Below, piece after piece: positions 45,700 through 57,968 of a stretch of 64,000 nt of DNA; positions within the stretch are counted from its first letter, which is position 1, and every line of letters starts with the position of its first letter. A program made the translations under genes and the position numbers. The stretch is taken from assembly GCA_030549205.1 (NCBI GenBank), contig JAUKTV010000010.1:434001-498000 (forward strand). Direction: 5' to 3'. Source of the stretch: Apiosordaria backusii (lineage: Eukaryota; Ascomycota; Sordariomycetes; Sordariales; Lasiosphaeriaceae). Below the pieces are notes generated by a model. The model was not told the DNA's origin, ran no database searches, and was given only the letters and a program-made list of their open reading frames with translations.

Positions 45700-47009
45700 T
45701 TATTCCGCCAACTCCTCAAAAATCTTGATCAAACTTCGAACGCCAAAAAGACTGTTCTCATCTGGGCCTTGCCCAGGAACCCAGGTGGCATGGGCAAAGT
45801 CGATAAGCTTGAGCGAGTAGATCTTTGGCAATGAGGCAAAGTCTTCGTCATCATCCTCATCATCTCCAGCAAGCTCGAGAACCTTGACGTCTCCCTCAAT
45901 GACTCCATTAAGGCCAGCACCATGCCCTGTTGGCAGGATAATCTCTCCATCGCCGTCCATTACGATGCCGCTATCAACGCGGGACGCCAAGGGAATAGGT
46001 TCCTTCTTGGTAGCCTCCTTTGGTGGGGTTGTTGGTGTTTGCTGCTCGATGGCCTCCCTGAGCGCATCGCCATCTCCTTCAAAGGTGAACAGCAGACTGG
46101 CAGAATACATTCTTGTTTCTGAGCTGGCAAGGACTTGCTCCACCCTCTTCAAGTCGTTGACGAAAGCCTCGGCTACAGCCCGCCCTAGGTCCTCGTCAAT
46201 ATTCGCCCGCGGGTTGAAGATGAATTTGCCAATCTCCTGTACAATATTGTCCTTGTTAACCACCAGTCTGCCGTGGTCCTTGTTGTAGACCTTGTATCCT
46301 TCTTGGTCCCACTCCTCTGGATTATCTCCGCCCTTGTAGACGCGCATCCCCGCAATGCGGAAGCCATGCGATCCGTTTGTGGTGACCTTGGTGATCTCGT
46401 CGAACCGCTGTCGCTTTTCCAATGGCGCATCGTCCGCCCACAACCGTTGACCGAGCTTGGCGTCGAGAATATTGGGGCGCTTGAACCCGTAGGCAGCATT
46501 CTCCAAAACTACTGACTTGTCCGTCGCAATCTTGCGGCTCTTATTGGGTTTCCACTTGATATTATCCTTGGGCTGTGTCTCTGCTGCAGCCTTCGCTGCC
46601 TCGGCCGCTGCAACATCAGCAACGTGCTGCTTCGCCATGCGAACAGCCTCTTCCTTGAAATGTTGGGTCATATGCTCAACCGCCGCGGGAATCTGTTCCT
46701 CGATATCGTGGACATCGGACGCGTCGTTCAGGACAAGGGTGCCAAGATACTCGGGCATCAAGTCGGCAAAGGCAGGGTGGTCTTTGAAGGCCTTTTCGTA
46801 AAAATCGATTTCTTGCTGGACACAGGGCTTGATGAACAACTCGCCTTCGGGGTCGCAAAGTGTGCCATCACTATACAGAAAACACAAGCGTCAGTAATCT
46901 TTGCGCCTTGCGCGCGAAACAAGGCAGGGCTATGCGCTTACTGTCCAGCGACGGCAAAGTTGTACGGCTGCAAGTCAGCGTGTTTGGGGATCTCCCGGTT
47001 GCTAATCAT
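45700..47009 (-). CDS. IPK2: Inositol polyphosphate multikinase (Ipk2/Arg82 type)
   Basis: Two exons, 47009-46942 and 46870-45700, give 412 residues. The splice (donor GTAAGC, acceptor TATAG) forms VAGHDGTLCD, a family start motif. The catalytic signature PxxxDxKxG is PNILDAKLG, and the C-terminal motif is SLKLIDFAHATW. A highly charged insert with several Asp/Glu runs lies between them (about residues 340-380). The enzyme phosphorylates IP3 to IP4 and IP5 in nucleus and cytosol; in yeast it also supports arginine gene control as Arg82. The ATG at 47009 overlaps the stop of a longer upstream frame, so no earlier start exists in frame. Confidence 0.88.
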
Positions 47010-49291
47010 TTTTGCGTTTCACGAGGGAGAGCCTCTGGAATCACAGCAGTGTCGAGATTGGCCTTAGAAAAAGAAGACGTCGTCTTGTCTGCTATGGGTC
47101 TGACTGCGGGATCGCTATTTGTATTGGAGGGAGGGGTCGGGCCACAATTATGAGAGCTGGGTGCATCGATGTGCGTCGGTCCGCCAATACTCGGGAGAGT
47201 GTCGATGGTTTCAACTGATCTTGGATAAAGGGAAAGCAACGGATCAAGGGGATGGGAAACGGGGACATTTTCTACAGGACGCGGAGTTTTGCGGATCAAG
47301 GGGGGGGACATGGGGGTTGGTGTTGGCGCATCACAGAGGCGGAGCGCATTGTCAATTCCCAAAAGCGCATCTCATCTGATGAGGGGGAGGGGTCTCTCCG
47401 CACTCGCAATAGTGGATCGCTTCGCCAGCGCCAAAGCCCTGGGAGAGCGCCCTCTCAGCCAATGACAGCCGTCAGGGTCCTCTTCATGCAGAATGCACAC
47501 AGGGGTCAGTGAGGACTTGTCGTCACTGCGCCTTCTCGCCCGAACTTTGAAAGTCTCCCGTCAAATCAACCACAACCGCTCCCGTGGTGGGCTGTGGCGG
47601 GCCTCGAGGGGCGGAACACACACGCACGCAGGTACATATGAAGGCAACCTTCGGCACCGGGGGTGTCATGTCGAGGGCCAGTCATTTCGGAGACCTTCGC
47701 TCTCACAGCCACGGCGATACACAACCACGTGGGTGCAGAAATCCAGACCACAAAAAGAGATATGCTTAAAGTACTTCAAGCTACCACAACACTACCAAAT
47801 TTAAAGTAGACTTGATAAAATTCTACAGAATAAATCTTCAGGTTCCTAAATAGTAGAAATATTTTTTTAAGATTTTTAGGATCGAAACTATGATAGTTAT
47901 TTCATCGCAAAGTAAGTAGGTTGGTATTGTTTTTGCAGCCTGGATTCTTGCACCCACGTGACAACCCTCCGAATCTGCCTTGTGAAAGACTTGTCTATTC
48001 ATGATACTTCCCGCTGACCGCAGCGTCCTGCAGAGGCAACGTGGATTCGGGTCACGGCATGACCTGCATACCCACGACACTACACTAGTGTACATACTTG
48101 CTCAACCTGTCAGATAGGATTTTCCATCTCGCATTGCCTCCTGATACGGACTCGACATGCATTTTTAATGATACCGCATATGGTGGGTGTCATTCACCCT
48201 TCCAGTACTGCACGCGGAGTATGTTTGTGACCATAAGGCAAGAACGTGAAATCATTTTTTACTCATATCTTTCAGGCAATACCAACATCTTGGCTCATAT
48301 CATGGATCAAGCCGTCTTTTCTTGCCATGGAAACCTAATGGTGGCAAGTCCTAAGATGGCGGGTTTTCCGTCCTGATGCTGCTGAAATTTGCTTGGAGGC
48401 CCCACTATTCAGCTCTTGACTTCCAACCCACCAGCACCTTACCAGCTGTTGCTTAGCGTACCCACCAAAAGCTGTTAGTGCAGCCTGAGCGAACGATGAC
48501 CGGCAGTTGGGTCGCCTGCATGCATTAGTTCTGTGGACCGTTTGACGACAGGCCTCCTCCACCAAAACATTAAGTTCTTGATCATGGATTCATGCCTATG
48601 AGTGAAAAGGAAGCCGTAATGTGGAACAGTGCGGAGATGAGATTTTTCTGGGGACCCCAGCATCCTCAATAACAAAAGCAAAGGTTTCCTATTTCGGATC
48701 CGGTGGCCTCTGAAGATGAACATCACAGCTCCCATGATAGAGAGCTGTCGTTGGTGATGGTCCTCATCGCAAACAAAACACCAACAGGCAGGCAAACAAC
48801 ATCTCCTCCAGGCATGAAACGCCGGTGTCCGTGTTTGCAATGGAATGTTCTTGGAGCATCTATCCATAACAGCAATGAGATGGTTCCCAAAGATTGTCAT
48901 GGCTCAAGGCACTCCAGTCTCAACGTCTGTTATCTGGTTGCTCCCAACGTTCCTTCCACCCAGTTCCTGCCTTTTTCCAGTGGGCGAGATATGGAGCAGA
49001 ACTTACCTGAATAAATGTGGAAATTATTACATCGTCAACCTTATCGGCCTGAGCTCCTTCCCCTTTCACAATTCTCCCTGAAGCGATACTGCTGCTTCGC
49101 CTCTCCTTTGCTGCCTTCGCAGAAGCTTCCCCATTTTTCTTCCTTCCATATCACGAGAAGCAGATATCGTTTCGATATCACCTTTCTAAGCCTCTCCTCC
49201 ATAATCCGCCTTTCTACTTCGGGCAATCCGACCACCCCAGACTCGCCAACCTCTTCCTTCTCAACACCACTGCAGCTCTGCCCTAGCCAGC
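47010..49291. other. Intergenic region with a MITE-like element
   Basis: This 2.3-kb region lies between the divergent inositol kinase and Arb1 genes. No protein-coding gene is seen. Short frames on both strands have no motifs. It contains the element at 47726-47960 and, from about 49050, a CT-rich leader of Arb1. Confidence 0.5.
47726..47960. mobile_element. Non-autonomous DNA transposon (MITE-like), 235 bp with inverted ends
   Basis: Both ends start with CACGTGGGTGCA. The left arm (47726-47756) and the reverse complement of the right arm (47960-47930) agree at 26 of 31 positions. The five differences are all transitions (A/G or C/T). Exactly flanking both ends is the 5-bp direct repeat ACAAC (47721-47725 and 47961-47965), a target-site duplication. 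The interior is AT-rich and has no coding frame. A 5-bp duplication with CAC-starting ends recalls Transib-like or related families, but the class is not assigned. The transitions are consistent with repeat-induced point mutation (RIP), but the copy number is unknown. Confidence 0.75.
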
Positions 49292-50875
49292 ATGGACCCC
49301 TCGCTGCCTGACACTGCCCCGATCGAGGACCACTTCGATAGGACGCATGGCACCATGGACCCTGGGTTGTCTGAGGAGACGGGACTTGTTTCTCGCACGG
49401 TGGACCTGACGTCGGTCGGCAAGGAAAAGAAGAAGAAAAAGAAGAAGTCCAAGGCCCCCAAGCCGACCGGATTCGAGGGTAGGTCTGGACTATTGGGAGG
49501 CTGTGTACCGTGATGATACACATCAGCCTTTCTCTGACTCTTAGCTAACATGCATGAAAGAGTATTACTGCGAACCGTTGATGGCACCGGCCGAAGCTTT
49601 CGACGAGAAGCATCTCATTTACCCTCCCGAGCGCGAATTTGTGGAGCGTATCGAGGAGGCGATCCAGCGGTACCGTGGCCGTCGCCGCCTGGATTCCGTT
49701 CGCAACCAGATCTTTACCCAGTATCTGATGCTCGGCGGCATCGATGCCACGGTTCGCCAGTTTCAGGGAGCGGAAAAGCTGCCTGATGATCTCTTGCGGG
49801 AGTCTAGCAAGGGTGAGCTTCGCGACATGGTATCGGATGATGTGATTCAGCGTGGGGGTGAGGGCGGTGGTCGTTTCTACCATCCTGCCCATCCTGAGCA
49901 TTGGGATGTGGACTTTACCGGTGTTGCGGCTGGTTTCATGTGAGTCTTGGGTAACCTTTTACACCTAGTACACGGTTGGTATCAGCTAACAGCCATTCCA
50001 GGTCCCACAAGGTCTTCGACTTGTCCGGCAGTGAGATGGAAATGGTCTGGATTGCCTCCGACACGATCAAGAACTTTCTCAAGTACCTACTCCTCCATGA
50101 CGTCTGCCCCGAGTACGCCGACGATATCAAGAGTGCCATCAAGGTGTGCGACACGGCTTTTGAGGAGATTGGTCTCATCATCAATGCCTTGACGCTGGTC
50201 CCAGGTGCATTCAACCGCTCAGTCGCGGCTCTCTACTGCGAGGAAGAGGAGAGCTCCGCCATTTCCTTGCTCGTTGACAACAAGGACATTGACCGCGACC
50301 ATGCCTTCAACACCGTGGCCCTCATCGCGACCCTGGTTCTACCCACGCTCGGTGGTCACACCGCGGCGAATATCAAAGCTCTCGAGGTGACCAATCCCGT
50401 CGAGCGAACCTTTGAGGTCACCTCGATTACGCTTCCAACAAAAGAGATGCGCCAGAAGGTGGCTCTTGTCAGCGAGCACTTCAGGAAGTCTAATCCTGCG
50501 GCTACTCCCATCCACCCCTGTGGCACCATGACTGGCCACCCGGTGATTATTCAAGACGGATGGGACATCACTGACAAGCTCATCGATGAGGAAGCGAAGG
50601 AGGAGTCGTCATTTATTCTCGAGGAAAAGATTCTTGAGCACCTGAAGGTGGGGATGAAGTTGACAATGGGGGTATCGACCTGCACTCTCCCCGGTGGTGG
50701 CAGCTTCAAGGTGATTCGCTATGTCAAGGGGATCAAGCCTACTTACTATACTTTCTTGCCTCAGGATTTGATGAGGTACTGGAAGGAGCCGGTGCCGAAT
50801 GAGCGGCCGGGTCCTAGTATTCATGATCGTCATGATGTGTTGGAGTTGGATGGGGGTGATGGTGGGGAGGATTAA
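49292..50875 (+). CDS. ARB1: Argonaute siRNA chaperone (ARC) complex subunit Arb1
   Basis: Three exons, 49292-49478, 49561-49939 and 50002-50875, give 479 residues. The N-terminus is disordered with a Lys run (GKEKKKKKKKSK), then the Arb1 family region (YYCEPLMAPAEAF; FVERIEEAIQRYRGRRRLDS; HPEHWDVDFTGVAAGF) and a conserved C-terminal half with LIINALTLVPGAFNR and YVKGIKPTYYTFLPQDLM. In fission yeast Arb1 and Arb2 bind Ago1 carrying duplex siRNA and promote heterochromatin. The same window carries an LSH-type remodeler, but there is no sign that the genes are linked functionally beyond silencing in general. Both introns are GT-AG. Confidence 0.88.
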
Positions 50876-52569
50876 GTTCACTTGCAAGCTCTTGCTTTTT
50901 ACACGGCATATCATGAGACATTTGGGGACTGGGATAAGAGGATCATGGATGGCGTGGGATTTTCGGGACACATGGATGGGCATTTGCATTATGGACATCG
51001 ATGGGTATCCGTTGACTGCAGGTTAGCAGCGAGGAAAAGTCTTTGAGTTTAGTGCAACAAAAAAAACAAGATTTTCGCGAGAAGTACTTATTGTGTGACA
51101 TGTATTTGAGGATGGCTGTTTAAAATGGAGAGAAGTAGTAGCAGGAATAGCATGAGAGAGGGTTTTGTTTTCCTCTCCTGTCTTTCCATTCCCCGCTATG
51201 TATCACCATCAACTCAAGCGTAAGAACAGCAACCAACTACTTCACTGTGAATTATAACCAAAAGAATCCAAATAGATGCCGCATTGCGCGGGGCCTGGGG
51301 ATATGCGACATTCAAAATGCAGACCTTAACTTTTGGGCGCGAACTTTTGGTAGGTAAGTAATTATCTTTGGGAAACACAAGGTGCATTACGGCAAACAAA
51401 ACATTGACATACCTAGTCATGGGTACACATACAAAACAAGCAAGGAGGTGGCGACACTGGGAAGGCGAAACGGGGGACGCGACGAGAAGGCTGTCTCGTA
51501 AGCGTAAATAAAGACTTCCGTAATGACTTTGGATTCCGTGACTCAATTGCCTAGCCCGAGACCCGAAGGTGTGGTGTCTGGAATAACTTGGCGATATGTG
51601 CTATAACACCACTTGTGATACACCGCTGTGCCATGAGGCTCTGTGTTAACCCAGGCGATGAAGCTAACAGGTTTATAGGCATGTAACTCCTTAATCCCAT
51701 CTTATAGACTTGTGATCCCACCTTGACATACTTCTGGTCTCAGCTCTATTCGTACATTCATATAATCCTAGCTTTATGTCCTTATAATCTCGGCTTCAAC
51801 TTTAGTCCTAGTTCCATAGTCTTCCTATCCCAGCTTTGTTTTGTAAAAACTCAACTTTCTTACGAAAAATCCAAGATGTTGCTGCAAAAAGTATTCACTA
51901 CCTAACCGGTAAAGGGTAAAGGGAGGTGATGGTACACTTCAGCTGTACTGTCGCGTAATAGACAGAGATCATTCCTGACTGGTAGTTATCTCATGTTGTG
52001 GGTTTACAAGATACAACAGTGTACAAAATTCGTCGAGATACGAAAGTTCGAAGACAGAAGTGAGTACTACAAGACCATGATACTCGTTTCACACCCGTTA
52101 CATACCAAACCTACACAAGCCCGCGCGGGTCTGTTGGAACCTCGTGCGATTGTCATACACCCGTACTACCATCCTTCCATAACACCAAAACGTAAACGCC
52201 TGCCCTGAATGAAACAAAACCTGAAACCAAAACAGCAAGCCAATCTTGTAATATGAGAGGGGAGAGAAATCACTATAGCTTCCCCCTCCAGGGGATCCAG
52301 CTCACGCTCCTGCTACCCCTACGACGACCCGAACTTGTGCCTGTGCCAGCCCTCGAGTTCCTCCTGCTCCAACTAACACTCCCCCTCCAATCCTCCGCAC
52401 AACAAGGTCGAGAACACCGCGGCGGCATAGGAAGATCCGAGTCATCTGGGACGTCCCAAGTCCAGTCCCACCATTTGATCGGGTTTATTGTCGCCGTCGG
52501 GTTGCTGGCGGTGTTGGCATTGCTTTGTGCAGAGAAAGTGAAACTGTGATAAGAAGGGAGACGCAACTT
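50876..52569. other. Intergenic, contains degenerate tandem repeat
   Basis: No gene is seen. 51600-51900 is AT-rich with a degenerate tandem repeat (see next entry). The later part holds a few overlapping frames (52253-52549) near the 3' end of the Pmp3-like gene, with no protein-like content that I recognise. Confidence 0.5.
51688..51840 (+). repeat. Degenerate tandem repeat, unit about 20-28 bp
   Basis: About six imperfect units of the type CTTATAATCCYAGCTTTA are seen, for example TAATCCCATCTTATA, GTGATCCCACCTT, TAATCCTAGCTTTATG, TAATCTCGGCTTCAACT and TATCCCAGCTTTG. Two of the words recur at 45405-45437 in the opposite orientation. Divergence between units is high, as for a decayed or RIP-mutated repeat. 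Confidence 0.5.
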
Positions 52570-53231
52570 CTAATCCTGGGTCTGGACCTTGTGGTCGCCT
52601 GGGCCCTGGGCGACGACTTGGGCGTAGCTTGGGGGAGGGGCACCTGAAGAGGGGCCAGCTGCGGGGGCTACTCCTTCTTCGTGGTCATTGCTGTGGTTGT
52701 TGTTCTTGTTGTGGGAGGTGGTGCCGTAGTTGGGCTGGGAGTGGGGTTTGGGCTGTTGATGCTGGAGACGGGGTTGGCCTTGGTGGTGGTGACCTTGATG
52801 GTTGTTGTCGTGGACAAAGACGTAGACACGACCGTGCTCGGCGTTGGAGGGGGCTTGGTAATCGTAGTCGTAGGGAATGTCGGGATATTTGGCGATGATG
52901 TACCAGGCGTGGATCAAGCCGGGGATCTGGAAGATGATTAGAGTGGCGTTGACGGGGCTGGATAGGCAAGGGACATACAAAGCCGAGACAGAGAAGGAGG
53001 ATGTTAATTAGGGAGTCTGCAGAGCAGATACCGCGCTTTACCCAGACTAATTATTGAGAGAGTAATGTTAGCTTCTGTCTGTTTGACCGTTGTGATTTAG
53101 AGTGATGATGGTGTTGACGCAACGCAGAGAGGCAGCTATCATGACATTCTAAAGTGGGGCAGGTTTGACGAACCTGGGAGCGGGGGGAAGAGAATGGCCA
53201 GGATGCCGAGGAAGACGTCGGTCGAGCACAT
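52570..53231 (-). CDS. Pmp3-family membrane proteolipid with long hydrophilic tail
   Basis: Three exons, 53231-53174, 53046-52979 and 52926-52570, give 160 residues. The first 55 or so match the Pmp3 (UPF0057) family: FLGILAILFPPLPVWVKRG, ADSLINILLLCLGFIPG and LIHAWYIIAKYPD. These two helices insert in the plasma membrane and are tied to salt and membrane-potential tolerance. After about residue 60 there is a Tyr/Asp patch (YDYDYQAP) and about 95 residues rich in His, Gln, Asn and Pro, unlike the usual 50-60 residue family member. The tail may be a regulatory or interaction segment. Introns are GT-AG, in phases 1 and 0. Confidence 0.85.
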
Positions 53232-53675
53232 GGTGATAAGTGAGTGAGAGGTTGTCAAATAAGTGAGCGTGTTTTCGCAGTGTAGAATTCGGCGATCTGG
53301 CGAGGAATTTCAGGAGGGAAGTAGCCAAAAGGTTGGTGTTCGGGTGATGATGGTTCGAGGGGATTGGAGCTGCGTCAGTGATGCAAGAATATGGGTCCGA
53401 GAGGTCAGCTGCGCCAGGGGGTGCTTGCGTTGCGTGCATGACGCTTGGCCCTTTTTGGCTTGGCTTGACTGGCAGAGTGGCATGCCTGGGGAAGACGGTC
53501 TTGAAGGGTTAGGGTTGCACAGTCTTCCATTTCCTGTCTTCCCAGAAGGCGGTCGGGAAATTCACGGCAGAATCTCCAGCACGAGCGACGCGACCTTGGC
53601 TTGTAGTCCTCAACTTTCGACAGCTCTTGGTGATCCATCACCTCGGCTCCCGACTCTCTAATCAATATCAACAAA
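53232..53675. other. Divergent promoter region
   Basis: The 444-bp space between the Pmp3-like and Prp22 genes. No gene is seen. Confidence 0.45.
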
Positions 53676-56600
53676 ATGGACGACCTGGAATCCCTCGAGT
53701 TGCTTTCCCTCGTATCCAAGATTACGTCGGAACTGCAAAACCATCTGGGCATCAGCGAAAAAACACTGGCCGAATTCCTCATCGCCCAGCGTCTTGAATG
53801 TAGCTCTCTCGATGACTTCAAGTCCAAGCTGGCCTCGGTCGGCGCCAGCGATTTCCCTCCGAGTTTGGTCGAGAGTATAGATCGACTCGTCAAAACTATG
53901 CACCCCAAATTCAAGGGAAACCAAAACGGAACCAACGAGGACAGCGGCCAGCGACATGATCGATCGGCCGAAGAGACAACGAAGGTGTTCAAAGGGCTCG
54001 CCATCCCTGACAAGGAGGTGGAAGCGGAAGCGATTGATGACACTTTTGCCATGCTCGAGAGCCTTGCGCCAAAACCATCGAATGCGAATAAAGAAAGACC
54101 GCCAAGGAAACGAAGCAGAACCCCAGACGACCGGCGCGAGGACTTCCGACGAAAACGCAAGGACAGGTACAGGTCAAGATCAAGATCACGGTCGAGATCA
54201 CCACCCCGAGGACGCCAAAGGAACGACCGCTACAGAGATGATGACGATGCATACCGAAGACCCCCCCAAGATCTCGACGATACGCCAGAGCTACACAAGG
54301 TTTACGATGGTCATGTTACAGGTGTCAAGGATTTCGGCGCTTTTGTCAACATTCATGGAGTCAAGGGGAAGGTCGATGGCCTGGTACACATTTCCGCGTT
54401 TGGGCAACGAGTCAATCACCCGGAAGATGTGGTGACGCGAGGGCAAAATGTCAAGGTCAAAGTCATCAAGATTGAGGGAAACAGGATAGGACTGTCGATG
54501 AAAGATATTGATCAGGAAACAGGGATGGATATGGCGCCACAGATGAAGATGGGGTCTGGGGCCAATATGGCCCCCTTGGGCGGTGGGCAGAAAGGCTTTG
54601 GGAATAACGACACTAGCTCGTTCATGGCCACTGCTATTGCCCGGCAACAAAAGAAGAGAATGACCTCACCTGAAAGGTGGGAGATTCGGCAAATGATTGC
54701 CGCCGGCATTGCCAAGGCCTCGGACTACCCAGATCTGGAGGAAGAATACAAGTCAACGCTCGACGGCACAGGACAAATGGAGCTGGAGGAAGACGTTGAC
54801 ATTGAGATACGCGACGAAGAACCCCCTTTCCTGGCCGGACAGACCAAGCAGTCCCTCGAGCTGTCACCTATCCGTGTTGTCAAGGCACCCGATGGCTCCA
54901 TGAACCGCGCCGCCATGGCAGGCACCAACCTTGCCAAGGAAAGAAAGGAGATGAAACAACAGGAGGCCGAAGAGCAGCAGCAGAAAGCAAAGGTCGATCT
55001 GTCACAATGGCAGGATCCCATGGCTAACCCCGAGAACCGGCAATTCGCCAGTGATTTACGACGACGCGCCCACGCAACGCAAGCGGAATCGGATTCCGTG
55101 CCAGAGTGGAAGAGAGCCGTTGTGCCCAAGGACCAACCGACGGGAAGGAGGTCTGACATGAGCATCAAAGAGCAACGAGAGTCATTACCTGTCTACGCTT
55201 TTAGGGAGCAGCTCATCAAGGCTGTGAGAGAAAACCAAGTTCTGATTGTCGTTGGTGAAACTGGCTCAGGAAAAACGACTCAGCTCACCCAGTATCTTGC
55301 TGAGGCAGGCTTCACCAACAATGGCATCATTGGCTGTACGCAACCTCGTCGTGTCGCTGCTGTCTCTGTAGCCAAGCGTGTCTCTGAGGAGGTCGGATGT
55401 CGGTTGGGTGAAGAGGTCGGGTATACCATCAGATTCGAAGATGTTACCAGTCCGGCGACCAAGATCAAGTACATGACGGACGGCATGTAAGTTGGGAACT
55501 TCCTTGCTCAAAATTATCAAGATCGCTGCTGACACTGGCTAGGTTGGAACGTGAGATTTTGATTGACCCTGAGCTGAAGAGATACTCAGTCATCATGTTG
55601 GATGAAGCACACGAGCGTACCATCGCCACCGATGTGCTGTTTGCCTTGCTGAAGAAGACCATGAAAACCCGAAAGGATCTCAAGGTTATCGTCACGAGTG
55701 CTACTCTGGATGCTGACAAGTTCAGCGAGTATTTCAATGCCTGCCCTATCTTCACCATCCCGGGCCGAACCTTCCCTGTTGAAATCCTCTACTCCCGAGA
55801 ACCGTAAGTCAAAGCTCGCCCCAATACAAGTTGAACCCAGTATTAACACACTCTAGGGAGTCTGACTACCTTGATGCTGCGCTGACGACCGTCATGCAAA
55901 TCCACTTGAGCGAGCCCATGGGTGACATTCTGCTCTTCTTGACAGGCCAAGAAGAAATTGACACTTCTTGTGAGATTTTGTTTGAGAGGATGAAGGCACT
56001 GGGACCATCAGTACCGGAACTCATCATTCTCCCTGTCTACTCTGCTCTTCCCAGCGAGATGCAGAGCAGGATCTTCGAGCCAGCACCTCCTGGCAGCCGA
56101 AAGGTCGTCATTGCTACCAATATCGCCGAGACATCCATCACCATTGATCACATTTACTATGTGATTGATCCTGGCTTTGTCAAACAGAACGCCTACGATC
56201 CCAAGCTGGGTATGGACTCGCTTATAGTTACTCCTATTTCCCAAGCACAGGCAAATCAGCGAGCTGGTCGTGCTGGTCGAACAGGACCTGGCAAGTGCTT
56301 CCGTTTGTACACCGAAGCTGCCTACCAATCTGAGATGCTTCCGACAACGATTCCCGAAATCCAAAGACAAAACTTGTCCAATACTATCCTCATGCTCAAG
56401 GCCATGGGAATCAATGATCTTATCCGTTTTGACTTCATGGATGTAAGGTGTCACGTCCTCCCACTAATTTCTTCAGTTGCTGACAATGCTTTAGCCTCCA
56501 CCAGTCAACACCATGCTTACAGCTTTGGAGGAGCTGTACGCCCTGGGAGCACTGGATGACGAAGGTCTGTTGACTCGTCTGGGGAGAAAAATGGCCGACT

Positions 56601-57346
56601 TCCCCATGGAACCATCGCTCTCCAAGGTCTTGATTTCCTCGGTCGACAAGGGATGTTCGGATGAGGTGGTCAGCATCGTTGCCATGCTCAACCTCAGCAC
56701 CATCTTCTACCGACCAAAGGACAAACAAAACCAAGCGGACCAGAAAAAAGCCAAGTTCCACGACCCACATGGCGATCATCTTACGTTGTTGAACGTCTAC
56801 AACTCGTGGAAAAACCATGGCTTCTCCCCAACCTGGTGCCACGAGAACTTCATCCAGGCCCGCTCGATGCGCCGGGCCAAGGATGTGCGGGACCAGATTG
56901 TGAAAATCATGAACCGCCATCGCCATCCCATCGCCAGCTGCGGACGCGAGACTGACAGGGTTCGTCAAGCGCTCTGCAGTGGCTTCTTCCGCAACACAGC
57001 TCGCAAGGACCCGCAGGAGGGCTACAAGACACTGACTGAGGGCACACCCGTGTACCTGCATCCAAGTTCGGCGCTCTTTGGGAAGCAGGCTGAGTGGGTG
57101 ATTTACCACACGTTGGTGTTGACAACCAGGGAGTACATGCATTTCACCACGGCGATCGAGCCCAAGTGGCTCATTGATGCAGCGCCTACCTTCTTCAAGT
57201 TGGCGCCGACGGACAAGTTGTCAAAGAGAAAGGCGGCAGAGCGAATCCAGCCGCTGCATAATCGGTATGGCGGAGAGGACGACTGGCGGCTTAGCGCTCA
57301 GAAGAGGGGAGGCAGGGGTGGCGGTGGTGGTGGAACATGGGGTTAG
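53676..57346 (+). CDS. PRP22: DEAH-box pre-mRNA splicing helicase Prp22 (DHX8)
   Basis: Four exons: 53676-55486, 55543-55803, 55857-56442 and 56495-57346, giving 1169 residues (yeast 1145). The protein has an N-terminal helical region, an RS/RE-rich stretch (about 150-185), an S1 RNA-binding domain (about 206-280; VKDFGAFVNIHG and VHISAF), then the helicase core: GETGSGKT (527-534), DEAH (about 624-627), TSATLDADKFS and QRAGRAGRTGPG. It ends in an HA2/OB region (HPSSALFGKQAEWVIYH) and a Gly/Arg-rich tail. Prp22 acts at the second splicing step and releases spliced mRNA from the spliceosome. The S1 domain separates it from Prp2 and Prp16. Introns are all GT-AG and keep the frame. Confidence 0.93.
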
Positions 57347-57968
57347 ATGTCTGGTGTTTGCATCATCAGTCAGGAGTTGGACAAGGCAGCATGTGGATTT
57401 CAGTCGAGCGTTAGACCAATTGGTAAACAAAAAGATACCCGTTACATTTCTCTTTCGATACACCATTACCTCATCTGCAAGCTGGCATTCAATGGAGTTG
57501 TCGCCTCTCCCTCAAGAGCCGCTGTGAAATACCTTCAGTATTGTTTCATGTCTACTCCAAGTCCCCAAGTTTTGGATGCGCCGCAGGACCGCAGCCGCCT
57601 GCAACACACAAGACCAGCTGGCCGAATCAGTCGTAGCCGTGAAGTAAGCGCCGCGCAACAATGTCAAAGTGTGTTTGCAGTGTGATACACTGTGTAAAAA
57701 GCATAAGTGATGATGGAAGTCACCAGCCAAGGCTATGGCTGCAAGTACTCGATGGCTCTCAGGAGTGCACTTCCCCGAGGGGACCGGGAATACCAGTCCT
57801 CTCCCGTCATTTACTTTTCCCCACTTTCCTCACTGATATCCAACTCTCTCATCGACATCACAACCTCATCGGGATCTGCACTGGTTGCAAACCCACGCCT
57901 TGATTCAAAATATCTTTTGTTGTTCTTGATGTCCTCTCCCCTGCTTCCTAAGTCCCCCACAACCCAAT
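57347..57968. other. Intergenic, no gene seen
   Basis: This is the 3' region of PRP22 and the 5' region of the large ATPase gene, which follow in tandem. No gene was supported. Confidence 0.5.
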
